A stretch of 64,000 nucleotides of DNA from Saccharothrix sp. NRRL B-16348 (lineage in GTDB: Bacteria; Actinomycetota; Actinomycetes; Mycobacteriales; Pseudonocardiaceae): the NCBI RefSeq assembly GCF_001280085.1, contig NZ_LGED01000211.1, forward strand, positions 62,001 to 126,000, written 5' to 3'. The position numbers and the translations under genes are program-made. Shown piece by piece: positions 44,665 to 54,538 of the stretch. The number at the start of each line of letters is the position of its first letter. Position 1 is the stretch's first letter. Under the pieces are notes generated by a model, which worked only from the letters and a program-made list of their open reading frames with translations, searched no databases and was not told the origin of the DNA.

Positions 44665-45270
44665 TCAGCCTTCTTCGGTGGCCTCGGCCTCGACGGCCTC
44701 ACCGGTGTCTCCGGCCACCTCGGCGGCGGTCGGCGCGGCGTTGATCGCGAGGACCATCGCCTCACCGTCGGTCACCAGGGTGGTGCCGGCGGGCAGGACC
44801 AGGTCGGACGCGTGCACCTGGGTGCCGGCACCCAGACCCGCGATGGAGTACTCGACCTGCTCGGGGATGTTGAGCGCGTCGGCCTCCACCTGGACGGTGG
44901 TGAGGTCCTGCGTGAGCAGGGTCGCCGCGGCGGCGTCGCCCGTGAGGACGATCGGCACCTCGACGGTGACCTTCTCGCCCCGCTGCACGAGCAGCAGGTC
45001 GACGTGCTCGATGTAGTTCTTGATGGGGTGCGTGGTGACGGTCTTGGTCAGCGCCAGCTCGGTGGAGGACTCGATGTCCAGCGTGAGAACTGCGTTCTGA
45101 CCGTGCTCGCGGACAACACGGGCGAACTCGAGCGCCGGCAGGGCCAGGTGCTTCGGGTCGGAACCGTGGCCGTAGAGCACCGCGGGGATCTTGCCGGCGC
45201 GGCGGGTGCGGCGGGCGGCGCCCTTGCCGAACTCGGTGCGCTGCTCTGCGGCGAGACGGACCTCGGACAC
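44665..45270 (-). CDS. rplY: Large ribosomal subunit protein bL25 (CTC/TL5 form)
   Basis: bL25 binds 5S rRNA on the 50S subunit; the long CTC form has an additional C-terminal beta domain. The 201-residue protein starts SEVRLAAEQRTEFGKGAARR, then KIPAVLYGHGSDPKHLALPA (5S-binding), HPIKNYIEHVDLLLVQRGEK, and the CTC-type domain with an acidic Ala/Glu tail. GTG at 45270 has AGGAG upstream. Conserved order with prs and glmU. Confidence 0.96.
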   Translation of the reverse strand: MSEVRLAAEQRTEFGKGAARRTRRAGKIPAVLYGHGSDPKHLALPALEFARVVREHGQNAVLTLDIESSTELALTKTVTTHPIKNYIEHVDLLLVQRGEKVTVEVPIVLTGDAAAATLLTQDLTTVQVEADALNIPEQVEYSIAGLGAGTQVHASDLVLPAGTTLVTDGEAMVLAINAAPTAAEVAGDTGEAVEAEATEEG

Positions 45271-45400
45271 GGTGGGGCTCTCCTAACGGTCTGGCCTGGT
45301 AAACGTCGGCGGGTACGTCGGGCGGGGCGAAGCGGGGGTTGGCCTGCGGCGGCGGGCGGCGCGGAGGGTGAACACGCGCGGCATCACAACCGCCGCGTCG

Positions 45401-45417
45401 ATCACGCCGAGCGTGAT
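45401..45417. promoter_or_regulatory. Perfect 7-3-7 dyad between the STAND gene and rplY
   Basis: ATCACGC-CGA-GCGTGAT lies in the 45271-45503 spacer, 87 bases after the STAND stop and 131 before rplY. It could act as a terminator stem or as an operator; no T-tract is seen. No gene is visible in this spacer. Confidence 0.55.
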
Positions 45418-45503
45418 GCTCGCCCTCGCCGAGGCAACCTGGCCAGTGTAGGCCGACCTCGGGGACGAGGCCTAATCGGGGTTGCCAACGCGCCGATCCG
45501 GCA

Positions 45504-48500
45504 CTAGGCCGGGCCACTTGCCCGCTCGATGGCGGTGAGTTCCCCGAGCATGGCCGGGAGCGCTTCCGGAGCCACCCGGCAGAGGACGCGGATGCTTGAC
45601 GTCCAGTCCGACACCCGTCCCTCGGACGCGAGGACGCGGGCCAGCAGGCGTCGACCCGGCCCTGGTTCGACGGCGTCAACCAGGTGCAACGCCCTGGCCG
45701 GCTCGTCGGCTGTGGTGATCGAGTCGACGAGGGCACCCGCGCGGTCCGGGTCGCCAGACTTGAGCAACGCCGAGGCGACGGCGGCGAGTGCGTTGCCGCG
45801 CCACCACGGATACACGATCGACCGGGCGAGTTCGAGCGCCCGGTCGTGGTCGCCGAACGCTATGACGGCTTCGGTCACCGCCATGAGCGCTATCGCTTCG
45901 GCATGCGCCTCGCCCGCTGAACGGGCTGCGAGTTCGGAACGGTCCAGCAACCGTCCTGCCCGGTCGGGGTTGCCCGCGGCCACCATCGCGGTGATCACCC
46001 TTTTGATCTGCCAGCTGGAGCGCCCGGACCCGATCAGCGAGAGGACGATCGCCTCGGCACGGTCGAGGTCACCGGCTCTGATGGCGGCATCCGCCACCCG
46101 GCCGGTCATGTCGTCGCGGGAGTAGCGCGTGGCGATGGAGCCGACCAGCGCCTCGGCCCGATCGAGGTCGCCGGACGCGATCGCGATCTCGACGGTCAGC
46201 TCGGCCGCTGTCTCCCGGTGGTCGGCCTCCCAACCGGTGACGAGTTCCGCCGCCCGGGCCAGGTCGCCGGTGGCGACCACCGCGCGGACCACGTTGGCGA
46301 CCGCGAACCGCTGACGGGCTGGCTGGGGGATCCGGGCGATCAGGCTCACCGCCCGCTCCAGGTCACCGTCGCGGATCACGTCCCGCACGAGCGACTCCAG
46401 CAGGTGGCTGCGGTAGTCCGGGTCCGGGATGGAGAGGGCCAGTTCCTCGGCGTGTTCGAAGTCGCCTTCGGCCGCCGCGGCATGGACCTGTGACGCGGCC
46501 GCCCGGTTGTCCGGCTCCGGTTCTGCCGAACCGCGCCGTCGAGCCCGCAGGCGGGATGTGTCCGACGTTCGCGCGAGTGCCCCGCTGCGGAAGATGGGTT
46601 GGATCACTGAGTAGGCGAGCGCTTCCGCTTCGGCGCCCCTGCCCGCCGCGCCGAGGTGCCGGATGAGAGCGGAGATCGCGGCGTCGCGTCCGAATAGGTT
46701 GGTGATGCCCAACGCGGCGGCCTTGGCCTTGTCGAGCAGTACGTCGGCACGTTCGGGATCGTTCTGACGCGTGGCGGCGGACAGGTTGGCCAGCACTTCG
46801 CTGCGCCTGTCCGGCTCAGCGATGGAGTCCGCCATGGCCTCGGCCTGCCCGATGTCGCCGGTCCGGACCACTTCGTCGATCAGCGCGGCCAGCACCCGGC
46901 TCTGACGGGTGGCGTCGGCGGCGTGTCGCGCGACGGCGATGGCCTGGCGCAGCGCCCGTCGCGCTGTCTTCACGTCGCCGCGCCCGGTCGCCGCCCTGAT
47001 GACGGCGACGAGGGCCCGATTCCGGTAGGCGGGCGTCAGGATCGACTCGGCGAGCGATTCGGCCAGGTCGGGGGCGCCGTCGACCAAGGCACGCGTCACC
47101 AGGACGAATGCCTGGTCCCGGGAGTCGGCGTCGATGATCGAACCGGCCAGGCGTCGGGCGCGGTCGGCCTCTCCCACCGCGATTGCGGCCTGGACCACGG
47201 CGTGGAGCGCCTGGCTCTGCGCACTCGCGTCCGGCAGGGCGCGGGCGGAGCTCTCGGCCCGCGCGAAGAGCCGTTCGACCCGATCCCGGTCGTCGGCGGT
47301 GATCGCCGCGCGCAGCGCCCACGCCAACGCCTGGCCGTGGCGGATCGGGTTACCGGTGAACTCGACGAGCGCCTCGGCCCGGTCGAGGTAGCCGGCGGCC
47401 CGGTCGGCGGCCCCGAGGCGGAGCGCCGCCTCCGTCAGGGCGTGCAACGCCCGGCTGCGGTGCCGCACCTCGGTGATGCTGTCGGCCAGCGCGTCGGCGC
47501 GGTCGAGGTCGCTGGCTGTGATCGCCGCGTAGACCGCTGCGAGCAGCACGCGGCCCTGGTGCATAGCGGCCACCTCGGTGCCCAGGCTGCCGGTGTGGGT
47601 GAGGAAGTCGGCCTCTTCTTCCGGGTCGTCGTTGCGGATCACCTCGCGCACTGCGGTGGTGAGCGACTGACCCGGGGCGGTGGCGTCGGTGGTCGACCGC
47701 GCGGTCGTCAGGACCAGGTCGAACACCCGAGCGGCCAAGACGTGCCCGGACGCCGCCCCGGCCACGCGGACCAGGGCGTAGCCGCGCCGCGCGGTGTCCA
47801 CGATCTGCTGCGCCGCGGCCAAAGCCCTCTGTAGTTCGCCACGCTCGACAAGGCGGCGGACCACCGTGTCCAGCGCCCGCCCCTGAGCCGCGGAGTCGGC
47901 GATCGACAACGCCAGGGCCCGCGCACGGTCGAGGTCGTCGGCCTCGGCCACGGCTTGCAGAGCTCGTCCACGGCTGCGGGTGTCCTCGATCGAGCGGGCC
48001 ACGTCGGTTGCCCGCGCCAGGTCACCCCGCTCGGCCTCGACCACGGCACGGAGCGCTTCGCCTCGGAACCGGCGGTCCGCGATCGACGCGGCCAGCCGTT
48101 CGGCGCCGAGGTGATCTCCCAGACGGATCATCGACCGGGCCAGAGCCGCCATCGCCCTGCCTTGCCGACGGGCGTCCTTCACCAGCCGGAAGGTCCCTTC
48201 GGCCCGTGCGACCAGCGTTCGGGCCTGATCGAGGTCGCCACCTTCTACGGCCGCCTTGGTGATCGACTCCAAAGCGTCACCGTAGTAGTCGATCCCACTG
48301 ATGGCCGAGGCCAGGTCGACGGCGCGGTCCAGGTCACCGAGTCGGATCACCGCTTCGACGGTGGTCCGCAACGCGCGGTCACGTTGGTTGCCGTCGCTGA
48401 ACGAGGTCGCCAGCGCCTCGGCCCGGTCGACGTGACCGACGCCGGCCCAGAGCGAGGGCAGGTCGAGGGGCAGCCACTTGTTGCGGCCGGTGAGGTGGTC

Positions 48501-49832
48501 GCGGTGCACGGCCAGCCTGCTCATCGTGACCAGATCCGGCTCCTCGGCGGCCAGCACGACCTGCTGCGTGGCGGCGATCTCGGCCAGCGCCGCGCTGTCG
48601 CCACCGGACACTTCCAGCATGCGGTCGTGCCGGTGGGGGTCAGTGCAGCACCGGATCATCGAGTCCAGGTCACCGGTGGCGCTCAGCATCGCGAAGTAGC
48701 CGCGGAGCAGGTACTCCGGGGTATCGGCGGGCCACTGCCGGTCGTGATAGCGCCCGGCCCAGTCGTGGATGCGGTCGCGGTACTCGCGCATGCGGCCGGG
48801 GCCGAGCATGTCGATGGCCTTCACGTGCAGGTCCTCGTGGCCGAGGAGGTATACGTCCGGTGACCGGTCCGGCGCGTAGTGGGCGTTGCGCCTGCTGAAG
48901 CTGCGGCCCGTCACGGTGCGCAGGTGGTCGTCCACGTCCCACGCCGACCAGCCCGTCAGCTCGGCCAGGTCAGGCGCGGTGAGGCCGCCGCCCGCCGCGG
49001 TGAGCAGGCCGAGCAGGTCCTGTTCGGTTGGTGTGCCGTGCACGAGGCGCTTGAGTTCGCGTTCCATGTCGGCGCGTTCCGCCTGCGCCGCCGGTGATGT
49101 GGTCAGCGGCCGGACGACATCCGGGTCGCGCAGCGGGTGGTGGTCGGGGACGTCGGTCGGGATCGGCGGGTTCGGGCGTCCGGCGACGACCACCCGCAGA
49201 CCCGCCGGCGGGTCGACCGGCAGCAGTGCCGCGATGCTGTGGGCGTCCGGGCCGGTCGTCACGCCGCGGTCCTCGTCGAGGCCGTCCACCAGCAGCACGA
49301 AGTGCTCGCCGCGGTCGCGGCACGCCTCGGCGGCCTCGGTCAGCAGGCCGAGCAGGTGGGCCTCGCGGGTCGACTCGGTCAGCAACGGGGGCAGGTCCTG
49401 CCCGAGGATCGTGACCAGTTGCTCCAGCACGTTCTCGATGAACGCGTTGCGGTCGTTCTGGGCGGCCAGCCGGGCGGTGATGAAGAACGACACCACGCGG
49501 ACACCCGTCGGTGGGGACAGCACGAACGTCGACATGAGGGCTGACTTGCCCGACCACGCCGGTGCCCTCCACCAGCGGTAAGGACTGGGCGACGACGTGC
49601 AGAAGTCCGCCAGGTCGGCCAGCTCCGTCTCGCGGCCGATCAACCTCGGTGGCGCGATCCGGCGCACCTGCTCGCGGTACCGGGTCTTCACCGGTGCGCC
49701 GGTCACGAGGTTCACGTCGCCGTGCACGACGCCGATCTGCGCGACCGGGCCGTGCACGGTGCCTGACACCGAGTTGGACGTCGAAGGGCCCGGCACGTCA
49801 CGCGTGCCGGGCCCTTCGGAGTCGAGCGCCAT
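45504..49832 (-). CDS. STAND/NACHT-like NTPase with about 26 C-terminal helical repeats
   Basis: The 1442-residue protein has a short N-terminus containing VSGTVHGPVAQIGVVHGDVN (about 22-41), a motif frequent before NTPase modules of actinobacterial conflict-type proteins. The NTPase spans about 60-330: RLIGRETELADLADFC, Walker A variant APAWSGKSAL (about 90-99; first Gly is Ala), VVSFFITARLAAQ, Walker B HFVLLVDGLDED (about 178-188) and the sensor-like RVVVAGRPNPP. A winged-helix-like part follows (LTAAGGGLTAPDLAELTGWS). From about 455 to the end there are about 26 helical repeats of 33 or 40 residues with pattern GDLDRAEALA.SI....R..AL. No effector domain is recognised. It lies between prs and rplY, where mycobacteria have lpqT. 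Confidence 0.85.
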   Translation of the reverse strand: MALDSEGPGTRDVPGPSTSNSVSGTVHGPVAQIGVVHGDVNLVTGAPVKTRYREQVRRIAPPRLIGRETELADLADFCTSSPSPYRWWRAPAWSGKSALMSTFVLSPPTGVRVVSFFITARLAAQNDRNAFIENVLEQLVTILGQDLPPLLTESTREAHLLGLLTEAAEACRDRGEHFVLLVDGLDEDRGVTTGPDAHSIAALLPVDPPAGLRVVVAGRPNPPIPTDVPDHHPLRDPDVVRPLTTSPAAQAERADMERELKRLVHGTPTEQDLLGLLTAAGGGLTAPDLAELTGWSAWDVDDHLRTVTGRSFSRRNAHYAPDRSPDVYLLGHEDLHVKAIDMLGPGRMREYRDRIHDWAGRYHDRQWPADTPEYLLRGYFAMLSATGDLDSMIRCCTDPHRHDRMLEVSGGDSAALAEIAATQQVVLAAEEPDLVTMSRLAVHRDHLTGRNKWLPLDLPSLWAGVGHVDRAEALATSFSDGNQRDRALRTTVEAVIRLGDLDRAVDLASAISGIDYYGDALESITKAAVEGGDLDQARTLVARAEGTFRLVKDARRQGRAMAALARSMIRLGDHLGAERLAASIADRRFRGEALRAVVEAERGDLARATDVARSIEDTRSRGRALQAVAEADDLDRARALALSIADSAAQGRALDTVVRRLVERGELQRALAAAQQIVDTARRGYALVRVAGAASGHVLAARVFDLVLTTARSTTDATAPGQSLTTAVREVIRNDDPEEEADFLTHTGSLGTEVAAMHQGRVLLAAVYAAITASDLDRADALADSITEVRHRSRALHALTEAALRLGAADRAAGYLDRAEALVEFTGNPIRHGQALAWALRAAITADDRDRVERLFARAESSARALPDASAQSQALHAVVQAAIAVGEADRARRLAGSIIDADSRDQAFVLVTRALVDGAPDLAESLAESILTPAYRNRALVAVIRAATGRGDVKTARRALRQAIAVARHAADATRQSRVLAALIDEVVRTGDIGQAEAMADSIAEPDRRSEVLANLSAATRQNDPERADVLLDKAKAAALGITNLFGRDAAISALIRHLGAAGRGAEAEALAYSVIQPIFRSGALARTSDTSRLRARRRGSAEPEPDNRAAASQVHAAAAEGDFEHAEELALSIPDPDYRSHLLESLVRDVIRDGDLERAVSLIARIPQPARQRFAVANVVRAVVATGDLARAAELVTGWEADHRETAAELTVEIAIASGDLDRAEALVGSIATRYSRDDMTGRVADAAIRAGDLDRAEAIVLSLIGSGRSSWQIKRVITAMVAAGNPDRAGRLLDRSELAARSAGEAHAEAIALMAVTEAVIAFGDHDRALELARSIVYPWWRGNALAAVASALLKSGDPDRAGALVDSITTADEPARALHLVDAVEPGPGRRLLARVLASEGRVSDWTSSIRVLCRVAPEALPAMLGELTAIERASGPA
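49782..49818 (-). terminator. 16-bp perfect hairpin at the 5' end of the STAND gene / after prs
   Basis: CGAAGGGCCCGGCACG (49782-49797) pairs perfectly with 49803-49818 around TCACG. It begins 46 bases after the prs stop in the direction of transcription and lies within the first 20 codons of the STAND frame. It may be a terminator/attenuator for prs, in which case the STAND start could be further in, at GTG of the VSGTVHG motif. Confidence 0.7.
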
Positions 49833-49863
49833 CCGGGGATCATCCCGCAGAGCGCGCGAGGTG

Positions 49864-50847
49864 TCAGGCGTTGCCGTCGAACAGGGAGGTCACCGAGCCG
49901 TCCTCGAAGACCTCCTGGATCACGCGGGCCAGGAGGGGGGCGATCGGCAGGACGGTCATCGCGTCGAAGCGCTTCTCGGCCGGGATCGGGAGGGTGTCGG
50001 TGAAGACGACCTCGCGGGCGCCGCAGTCGCGCAGGCGGTCGACGGCCGGGCCCGAGAGCACCGGGTGGGTGGCGGCGATGACGACGTCCGACGCGCCCTC
50101 GGAGAGGAGCTGGTCCACCGCCTTGGTGATCGTGCCGCCGGTGTCGATCATGTCGTCGATGACGACGCACAGCCTGCCCTCGACCTGGCCGACCACCCGG
50201 TTGGCCACGACCTCGTTCGGCCGCAGCGGGTCGCGGGTCTTGTGGATGAACGCGATCGGCGTGCCGCCCAGAGTGTCCGCCCACTTCTCGGCCAGCTTGG
50301 TGCGGCCGGCGTCGGGCGACACGACGGTGATCTCGCGGCCCGCGTACTTGCCCCGGATGTGCTCGGCCAGCAGCGGCATGGCCCACAGGTGGTCCACCGG
50401 GCCGTCGAAGAAGCCCTGGATCTGCGAGGTGTGCAGGTCCACCGACACCAGCCGGTCCGCGCCCGCGGTCTTGAACATGTCCGCCACCAGGCGCGCCGAG
50501 ATCGGCTCACGGCCGCGGTGCTTCTTGTCCTGCCGCGCGTACGGGTAGAACGGCATGATCACGGTGATGCGCTTCGCGGACGCCCGCTTGAGCGCGTCCA
50601 CCATGATCAGCTGTTCCATCAGCCACTGGTTGATGGGCGCGCAGTGCGACTGGATGACGAACGCGTCGCAGCCGCGCACGCTCTCCTCGAACCGCACGAA
50701 GATCTCGCCGTTGGCGAAGTCGTACGCCGACTGCGGGGTCACCGACACGTTCAGGTGCTTGGCCACCTGCTCGGTCAGCTCCGGGTAGGCCCGCCCGCCG
50801 AAGAGCATCAGGTTCTTTTTGGGTGTCCCGGCCATCGTGGGGTTCAC
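49864..50847 (-). CDS. prs: Ribose-phosphate pyrophosphokinase
   Basis: Prs makes PRPP from ribose-5-phosphate and ATP, feeding nucleotide, histidine and arabinan synthesis. The 327-residue protein has KNLMLFGGRAYPELTEQVAK, the RQDKKHRGREPISARLVAD loop, SVDLHTSQIQGFFD, and the PRPP-binding VVIDDMIDTGGTI. GTG at 50847 starts one base after the glmU stop with AAGGG 8 bases upstream; ATG at 50862 is an alternative. Conserved with Rv1017c. Confidence 0.96.
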   Translation of the reverse strand: MNPTMAGTPKKNLMLFGGRAYPELTEQVAKHLNVSVTPQSAYDFANGEIFVRFEESVRGCDAFVIQSHCAPINQWLMEQLIMVDALKRASAKRITVIMPFYPYARQDKKHRGREPISARLVADMFKTAGADRLVSVDLHTSQIQGFFDGPVDHLWAMPLLAEHIRGKYAGREITVVSPDAGRTKLAEKWADTLGGTPIAFIHKTRDPLRPNEVVANRVVGQVEGRLCVVIDDMIDTGGTITKAVDQLLSEGASDVVIAATHPVLSGPAVDRLRDCGAREVVFTDTLPIPAEKRFDAMTVLPIAPLLARVIQEVFEDGSVTSLFDGNA

Positions 50848-50848
50848 G

Positions 50849-52327
50849 TCAGCGCCCTTCATCGGTTGTGCCTGCATTCTCGGGCGTCAGAGCGCGCTCC
50901 GCCGCTTCGGCCGAAGGCGTGCCCGCACGGCGGGACACCACCCATCCGTCCAGGTTGCGCTGGGGACCGCCGGACACGGCCAGCGCGCCGGGCGGCACGT
51001 TCCGCCGCACGACGGTCCCCGCGCCGGTGTACGCGCCGTCGCCGACGGTGACCGGCGCGACGAACATGTTGTCCGAACCGGTGCGGCAGTAGGACCCGAT
51101 CGTGGTCCGGTGCTTGTTCACGCCGTCGTAGTTCACCGTGACGCTGGCCGCGCCGATGTTGGAGTGCTCGCCGATGGTGGCGTCGCCGATGTAGCTCAGG
51201 TGCGGCACCTTGCTGCCGGCGCCGATGTCGGAGTTCTTCGTCTCCACGAAGGTGCCGATCTTGCCGCGCTCGCCGAGCCGGGTGCCCGGCCGCAGGTAGG
51301 CGAACGGGCCGACGGACGCGCCCGCGCCGATCTCCGCGCCGGAGCCGTGCGTGCGCACCACGGTCGCGCCCGCCCCGATCACGCACGCCGAGAGCGTGGT
51401 GTCCGGACCGACGACCGCGCCCTCGCCGACGGTGGTGCCCGCCCGCAGCTGCACGTTCGGCTCGACCAGCACGTCCCGCTCCAGCCGCACGTCGGCGTCC
51501 AGCCACGTGGTGGCCGGGTCGACCACGGTCACGCCCGAGCGCATCGCGGCCTCCACGAGCCTGCGGTTCAGCTCGGCGCCCAGCCTGGCCAGCTGCACGC
51601 GGTCGTTCACGCCCTCGACGAGCCAGGCGTCCGACGTCACCAGCGCGCCCACGCGCCTGCCGTCGCCGCGCGCGATGGTCAGCACGTCGGTCAGGTACAG
51701 CTCGCCCTGCGCGTTGTCGGTGGACAGCCGGGAGAGCCCGTCGCGCAGCACGGCCGCGTCGAACGCGTACACGCCGGAGTTGATCTCGGTGATCGCCCGC
51801 TGCTCGGGTGTGGCGTCCTTCTGCTCCACGATGCCCTCGACCGAGCCGTCCGCGGACCGCACGATCCGCCCGTACCCGGTGGGGTCGGCGACCACGGCGG
51901 TCAGCACGGTGACGGCGTTGCCGCGCGCGCCGTGCTCGGCGAGCAGCCCGCGCAACGTGTCGGCGTCCAGCAGGGGCACGTCGCCGTAGGTCACCACGAC
52001 CGTGCCGCCGAGGTCGTCGGGCAGCTCGGCCAGCCCGCAGCCGACGGCGTGCCCGGTGCCCTTCTGCTCCTCCTGCACCGCCACGGTGACCTTGCGGTCC
52101 AGCGCGGTGGACAGGCTGTCGAGGTGGTCGGCGACCGCGGCGCGGCCGTGGCCGACCACGACGGCGAGGTGGTCGGGGTCGGTGCCGGCGGCGGCGCGCA
52201 CGGCGTGCTCCACCAGGGAACGACCGGCGATGCGGTGCAAGACCTTCGGTGTGGCTGAGCGCATGCGGGTGCCTTCACCCGCTGCGAGGACGATCGTGCT
52301 GACTGGGGTGGGGACACCCTCGAGCAT
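50849..52327 (-). CDS. glmU: Bifunctional UDP-N-acetylglucosamine pyrophosphorylase/glucosamine-1-phosphate N-acetyltransferase
   Basis: GlmU makes UDP-GlcNAc for peptidoglycan. The 492-residue protein has the uridyltransferase domain ([53 protein letters not shown]) and the left-handed beta-helix acetyltransferase (from about 255, [53 protein letters not shown]). ATG at 52327 has GGGAG 7 bases upstream. It forms an operon with prs (one-base gap). Confidence 0.97.
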   Translation of the reverse strand: MLEGVPTPVSTIVLAAGEGTRMRSATPKVLHRIAGRSLVEHAVRAAAGTDPDHLAVVVGHGRAAVADHLDSLSTALDRKVTVAVQEEQKGTGHAVGCGLAELPDDLGGTVVVTYGDVPLLDADTLRGLLAEHGARGNAVTVLTAVVADPTGYGRIVRSADGSVEGIVEQKDATPEQRAITEINSGVYAFDAAVLRDGLSRLSTDNAQGELYLTDVLTIARGDGRRVGALVTSDAWLVEGVNDRVQLARLGAELNRRLVEAAMRSGVTVVDPATTWLDADVRLERDVLVEPNVQLRAGTTVGEGAVVGPDTTLSACVIGAGATVVRTHGSGAEIGAGASVGPFAYLRPGTRLGERGKIGTFVETKNSDIGAGSKVPHLSYIGDATIGEHSNIGAASVTVNYDGVNKHRTTIGSYCRTGSDNMFVAPVTVGDGAYTGAGTVVRRNVPPGALAVSGGPQRNLDGWVVSRRAGTPSAEAAERALTPENAGTTDEGR

Positions 52328-52394
52328 CAGCGCTCTCCCTAGCTGAGTGCGTGCCTTCAGCGGGAGGGGCCTGGCTTCCCGCCAGGTGCCGATA

Positions 52395-54041
52395 CTAAGC
52401 CTCCGAGGAGGGCTCGCCTTCCACGGCCGCAACCTGGCAGCCACCTCGCCGCTTCGCCGCGTACATCGCCGAGTCGGCACGGGCCAGCGCCGCGTGGGCC
52501 GCCTCACGCGGTCGCACCGAGATCACGCCGACGGACAGCGTGACACCCCTGGACAGGTCGGAAGGCAGGCCGGCGACCGCATCCACGGCCCGGCTGAGGG
52601 CCGCTTCGGCGGCGTGCAGGGGCGCGCCGGGCAGCAGCACGACGAACTCGTCGCCGCCGTAGCGGGCCACCAGGTCGTCACCGCGCAACGCCTGCCGCAG
52701 TGTGCTCGCAATCACGCGGAGGACATCGTCACCCTCGGCGTGCGAGTGCTTGTCGTTGACGACCTTGAACCCGTCGAGGTCGACCAGCGCGATGGCCATC
52801 GGGTGGGTCTGGGCGTTGATCAGCGCCGCCAGCCGGTCGTCGAGCGCGCGGCGGTTCGGCAGCCCGGTCAGCGGGTCCTGCAGCGCCTGCTGCGCGATCG
52901 CGCCGTGCGCGCGGGTGAGCCGTTCGTGGTCGCGCCGGGTGAGCAGGGTGGCGGTGCGCGCCTCCTGCATCTGCCACAGCTCCACCTCCAGCGCGTTGGC
53001 GTAGGTCTGCAACGCGGAGATGGTGCGCTCGCCGTGCGGGCCGGACATCCGGGCGTACTCCCGGGTCAGGCACAGCATCAGGGTCGGCTCGGAGGTGTCG
53101 TGCTCCAGCCGGTCCTGCGCGTCGTGCAGCACCTGCAACGCCTGCTGCGGCAGTTCCTCCATCTCCAGGCAGCGGGCCAGCGCGATCGACACGATGATCA
53201 GCTCGCGGGCGTACATGGCCAGCTCGCGCAGGCTCCACAGCCGCGCGATGTGCTCCGCGCCCGGCTTGCACAGCGCGTGCGCCGCGCCGATCACCGGCAC
53301 CTGCTCGGCGGCGGTGCGGTCGCGCCTGCCGGGGTGCAGCGACTCGCGGAACGGGCCCTCGACGGCGGTCGCGATGGCCGACGCGGTGCTGAACCGCTCG
53401 GTGGCCTCCTCGAGGCTGCCCACCCGCTCCAGCCGCAGGCCCCAGCCGATCAGCAGCCGGGCCCGGTTGAGCAGGTGCACGTAGATCTGGTGCGGGTTGG
53501 CGCTGTCCCGGATCGCGTTGTGCGCCCGCGCCAGCACGTTGTCCGCCATCTCGTACACGCCGAGCTGGATCAGCACGAGCCCGGTCGACTGCAACGCGGA
53601 GGCCAGCAGCCGGTCCCACGTGCGCTTGTCGATCATCGGGTCGGGCGCGAGGTCCTCCTCCAGCATCGCCAGGCCGCCGGCGACCTCGGTCAACGCCTTG
53701 TCCTCGAACCCGCCGAGCAGGTAGCGGCGCCCGCGCAGGGCGTGCGCCTCGGCCTCCAGCACCAGCAGGCCGTGCCGGCGGCAGTGCGCCACCAGCTCGT
53801 CCAGCACCGAGTCGGAGAGGTCGACCAGGCCGGGGGTGACGATCCGGACCACCGCGGCCGCGCGCAGCAGCTGGCCGACGATCCGCGGCTCGCCGCGGCC
53901 CTGCGCCTCGGCCAGGATCTCGTCGACCTCGTGCGCCGCGTCGAGCTGGTCGGACAGGTGGCTGCTCTGGGCCACGGCCACGAGCTCACTCGCGCGGCCG
54001 ACCAGCCACGCGTCGGACATCTCGTGGAGCGCCGGCGCCAC
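52395..54041 (-). CDS. Diguanylate cyclase with N-terminal TPR-like domain
   Basis: The 548-residue cytosolic protein has a helical TPR-like N-terminal region (about 1-370, with repeats such as [20 protein letters not shown] and [19 protein letters not shown]) and a C-terminal GGDEF domain (about 385-545): [37 protein letters not shown], and [19 protein letters not shown] is intact and an RGDD I-site lies 5 residues before it, so the enzyme should make c-di-GMP and be product-inhibited. No EAL partner or membrane segment is visible. GTG at 54041 is the start. tRNA-Gln lies upstream. Confidence 0.92.
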   Translation of the reverse strand: MAPALHEMSDAWLVGRASELVAVAQSSHLSDQLDAAHEVDEILAEAQGRGEPRIVGQLLRAAAVVRIVTPGLVDLSDSVLDELVAHCRRHGLLVLEAEAHALRGRRYLLGGFEDKALTEVAGGLAMLEEDLAPDPMIDKRTWDRLLASALQSTGLVLIQLGVYEMADNVLARAHNAIRDSANPHQIYVHLLNRARLLIGWGLRLERVGSLEEATERFSTASAIATAVEGPFRESLHPGRRDRTAAEQVPVIGAAHALCKPGAEHIARLWSLRELAMYARELIIVSIALARCLEMEELPQQALQVLHDAQDRLEHDTSEPTLMLCLTREYARMSGPHGERTISALQTYANALEVELWQMQEARTATLLTRRDHERLTRAHGAIAQQALQDPLTGLPNRRALDDRLAALINAQTHPMAIALVDLDGFKVVNDKHSHAEGDDVLRVIASTLRQALRGDDLVARYGGDEFVVLLPGAPLHAAEAALSRAVDAVAGLPSDLSRGVTLSVGVISVRPREAAHAALARADSAMYAAKRRGGCQVAAVEGEPSSEA

Positions 54042-54132
54042 GTTGTCCTGCTCGTCGACCGCTTCCTCGTGCAGCGACTCACACCCCCATGCAGACGCAG
54101 GGCGGCCGGGGCCTTCGTGGCCCGGCCCCTCG

Positions 54133-54203
54133 CTCCGCCACCAGGATTCGAACCTGGACCATCGGAACCAAAATCCGAGGTGCTGCCTTTACACCATGGC
54201 GGA
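54133..54203 (-). tRNA. tRNA-Gln (anticodon TTG)
   Basis: The minus-strand sequence folds with acceptor stem TCCGCCA/TGGCGGA, anticodon stem TCGGA/TCCGA enclosing TTTTGGT (anticodon TTG) and T arm CCAGG-TTCGAAT-CCTGG. The discriminator is G; CCA is not encoded. Confidence 0.95.
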
Positions 54204-54538
54204 ACGGTCGAGGCTCGCCCCGACCGCGCGAACACATGTTGTCACGAGTCCCCCTCGAAGGTCAGCACCACCACTCAAGTGGCGGCAACCCCACCGTAAC
54301 CCGATCATGACAGTGCGTGTTTGCGCAGGTCAGGGTCGTGCTTGACGTGGCCTACATCACGGCTGGGTGAACTCCTCGCCGCCGCGGGTCGACGCTCAGG
54401 GTCCCTCCGGCGGGGTCTCGCGGCTTCTGTTCGGCACGATTTCGTGCGAAACAATCACCCGCTTAACTACTTGGCGTAGTCAATCGGGCACGCGAGGCTG
54501 CCCCATCGTGCTACCGGTCGTGCTCGCTGATGGCGTGT
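54204..54538. other. Intergenic stretch without a supported gene
   Basis: This spacer should contain the tRNA-Gln promoter. Two small dyads are visible: GCACGA-TT-TCGTGC at 54434-54447 and ACTAC-TTGGC-GTAGT at 54466-54480. I see no coding sequence; the A/T-rich part near 54450-54485 stands out from the background. Confidence 0.4.

Noticed and set aside
54204..54538. Small gene upstream of tRNA-Gln
   Set aside because: Short open frames lack ribosome-binding sites and codon bias.
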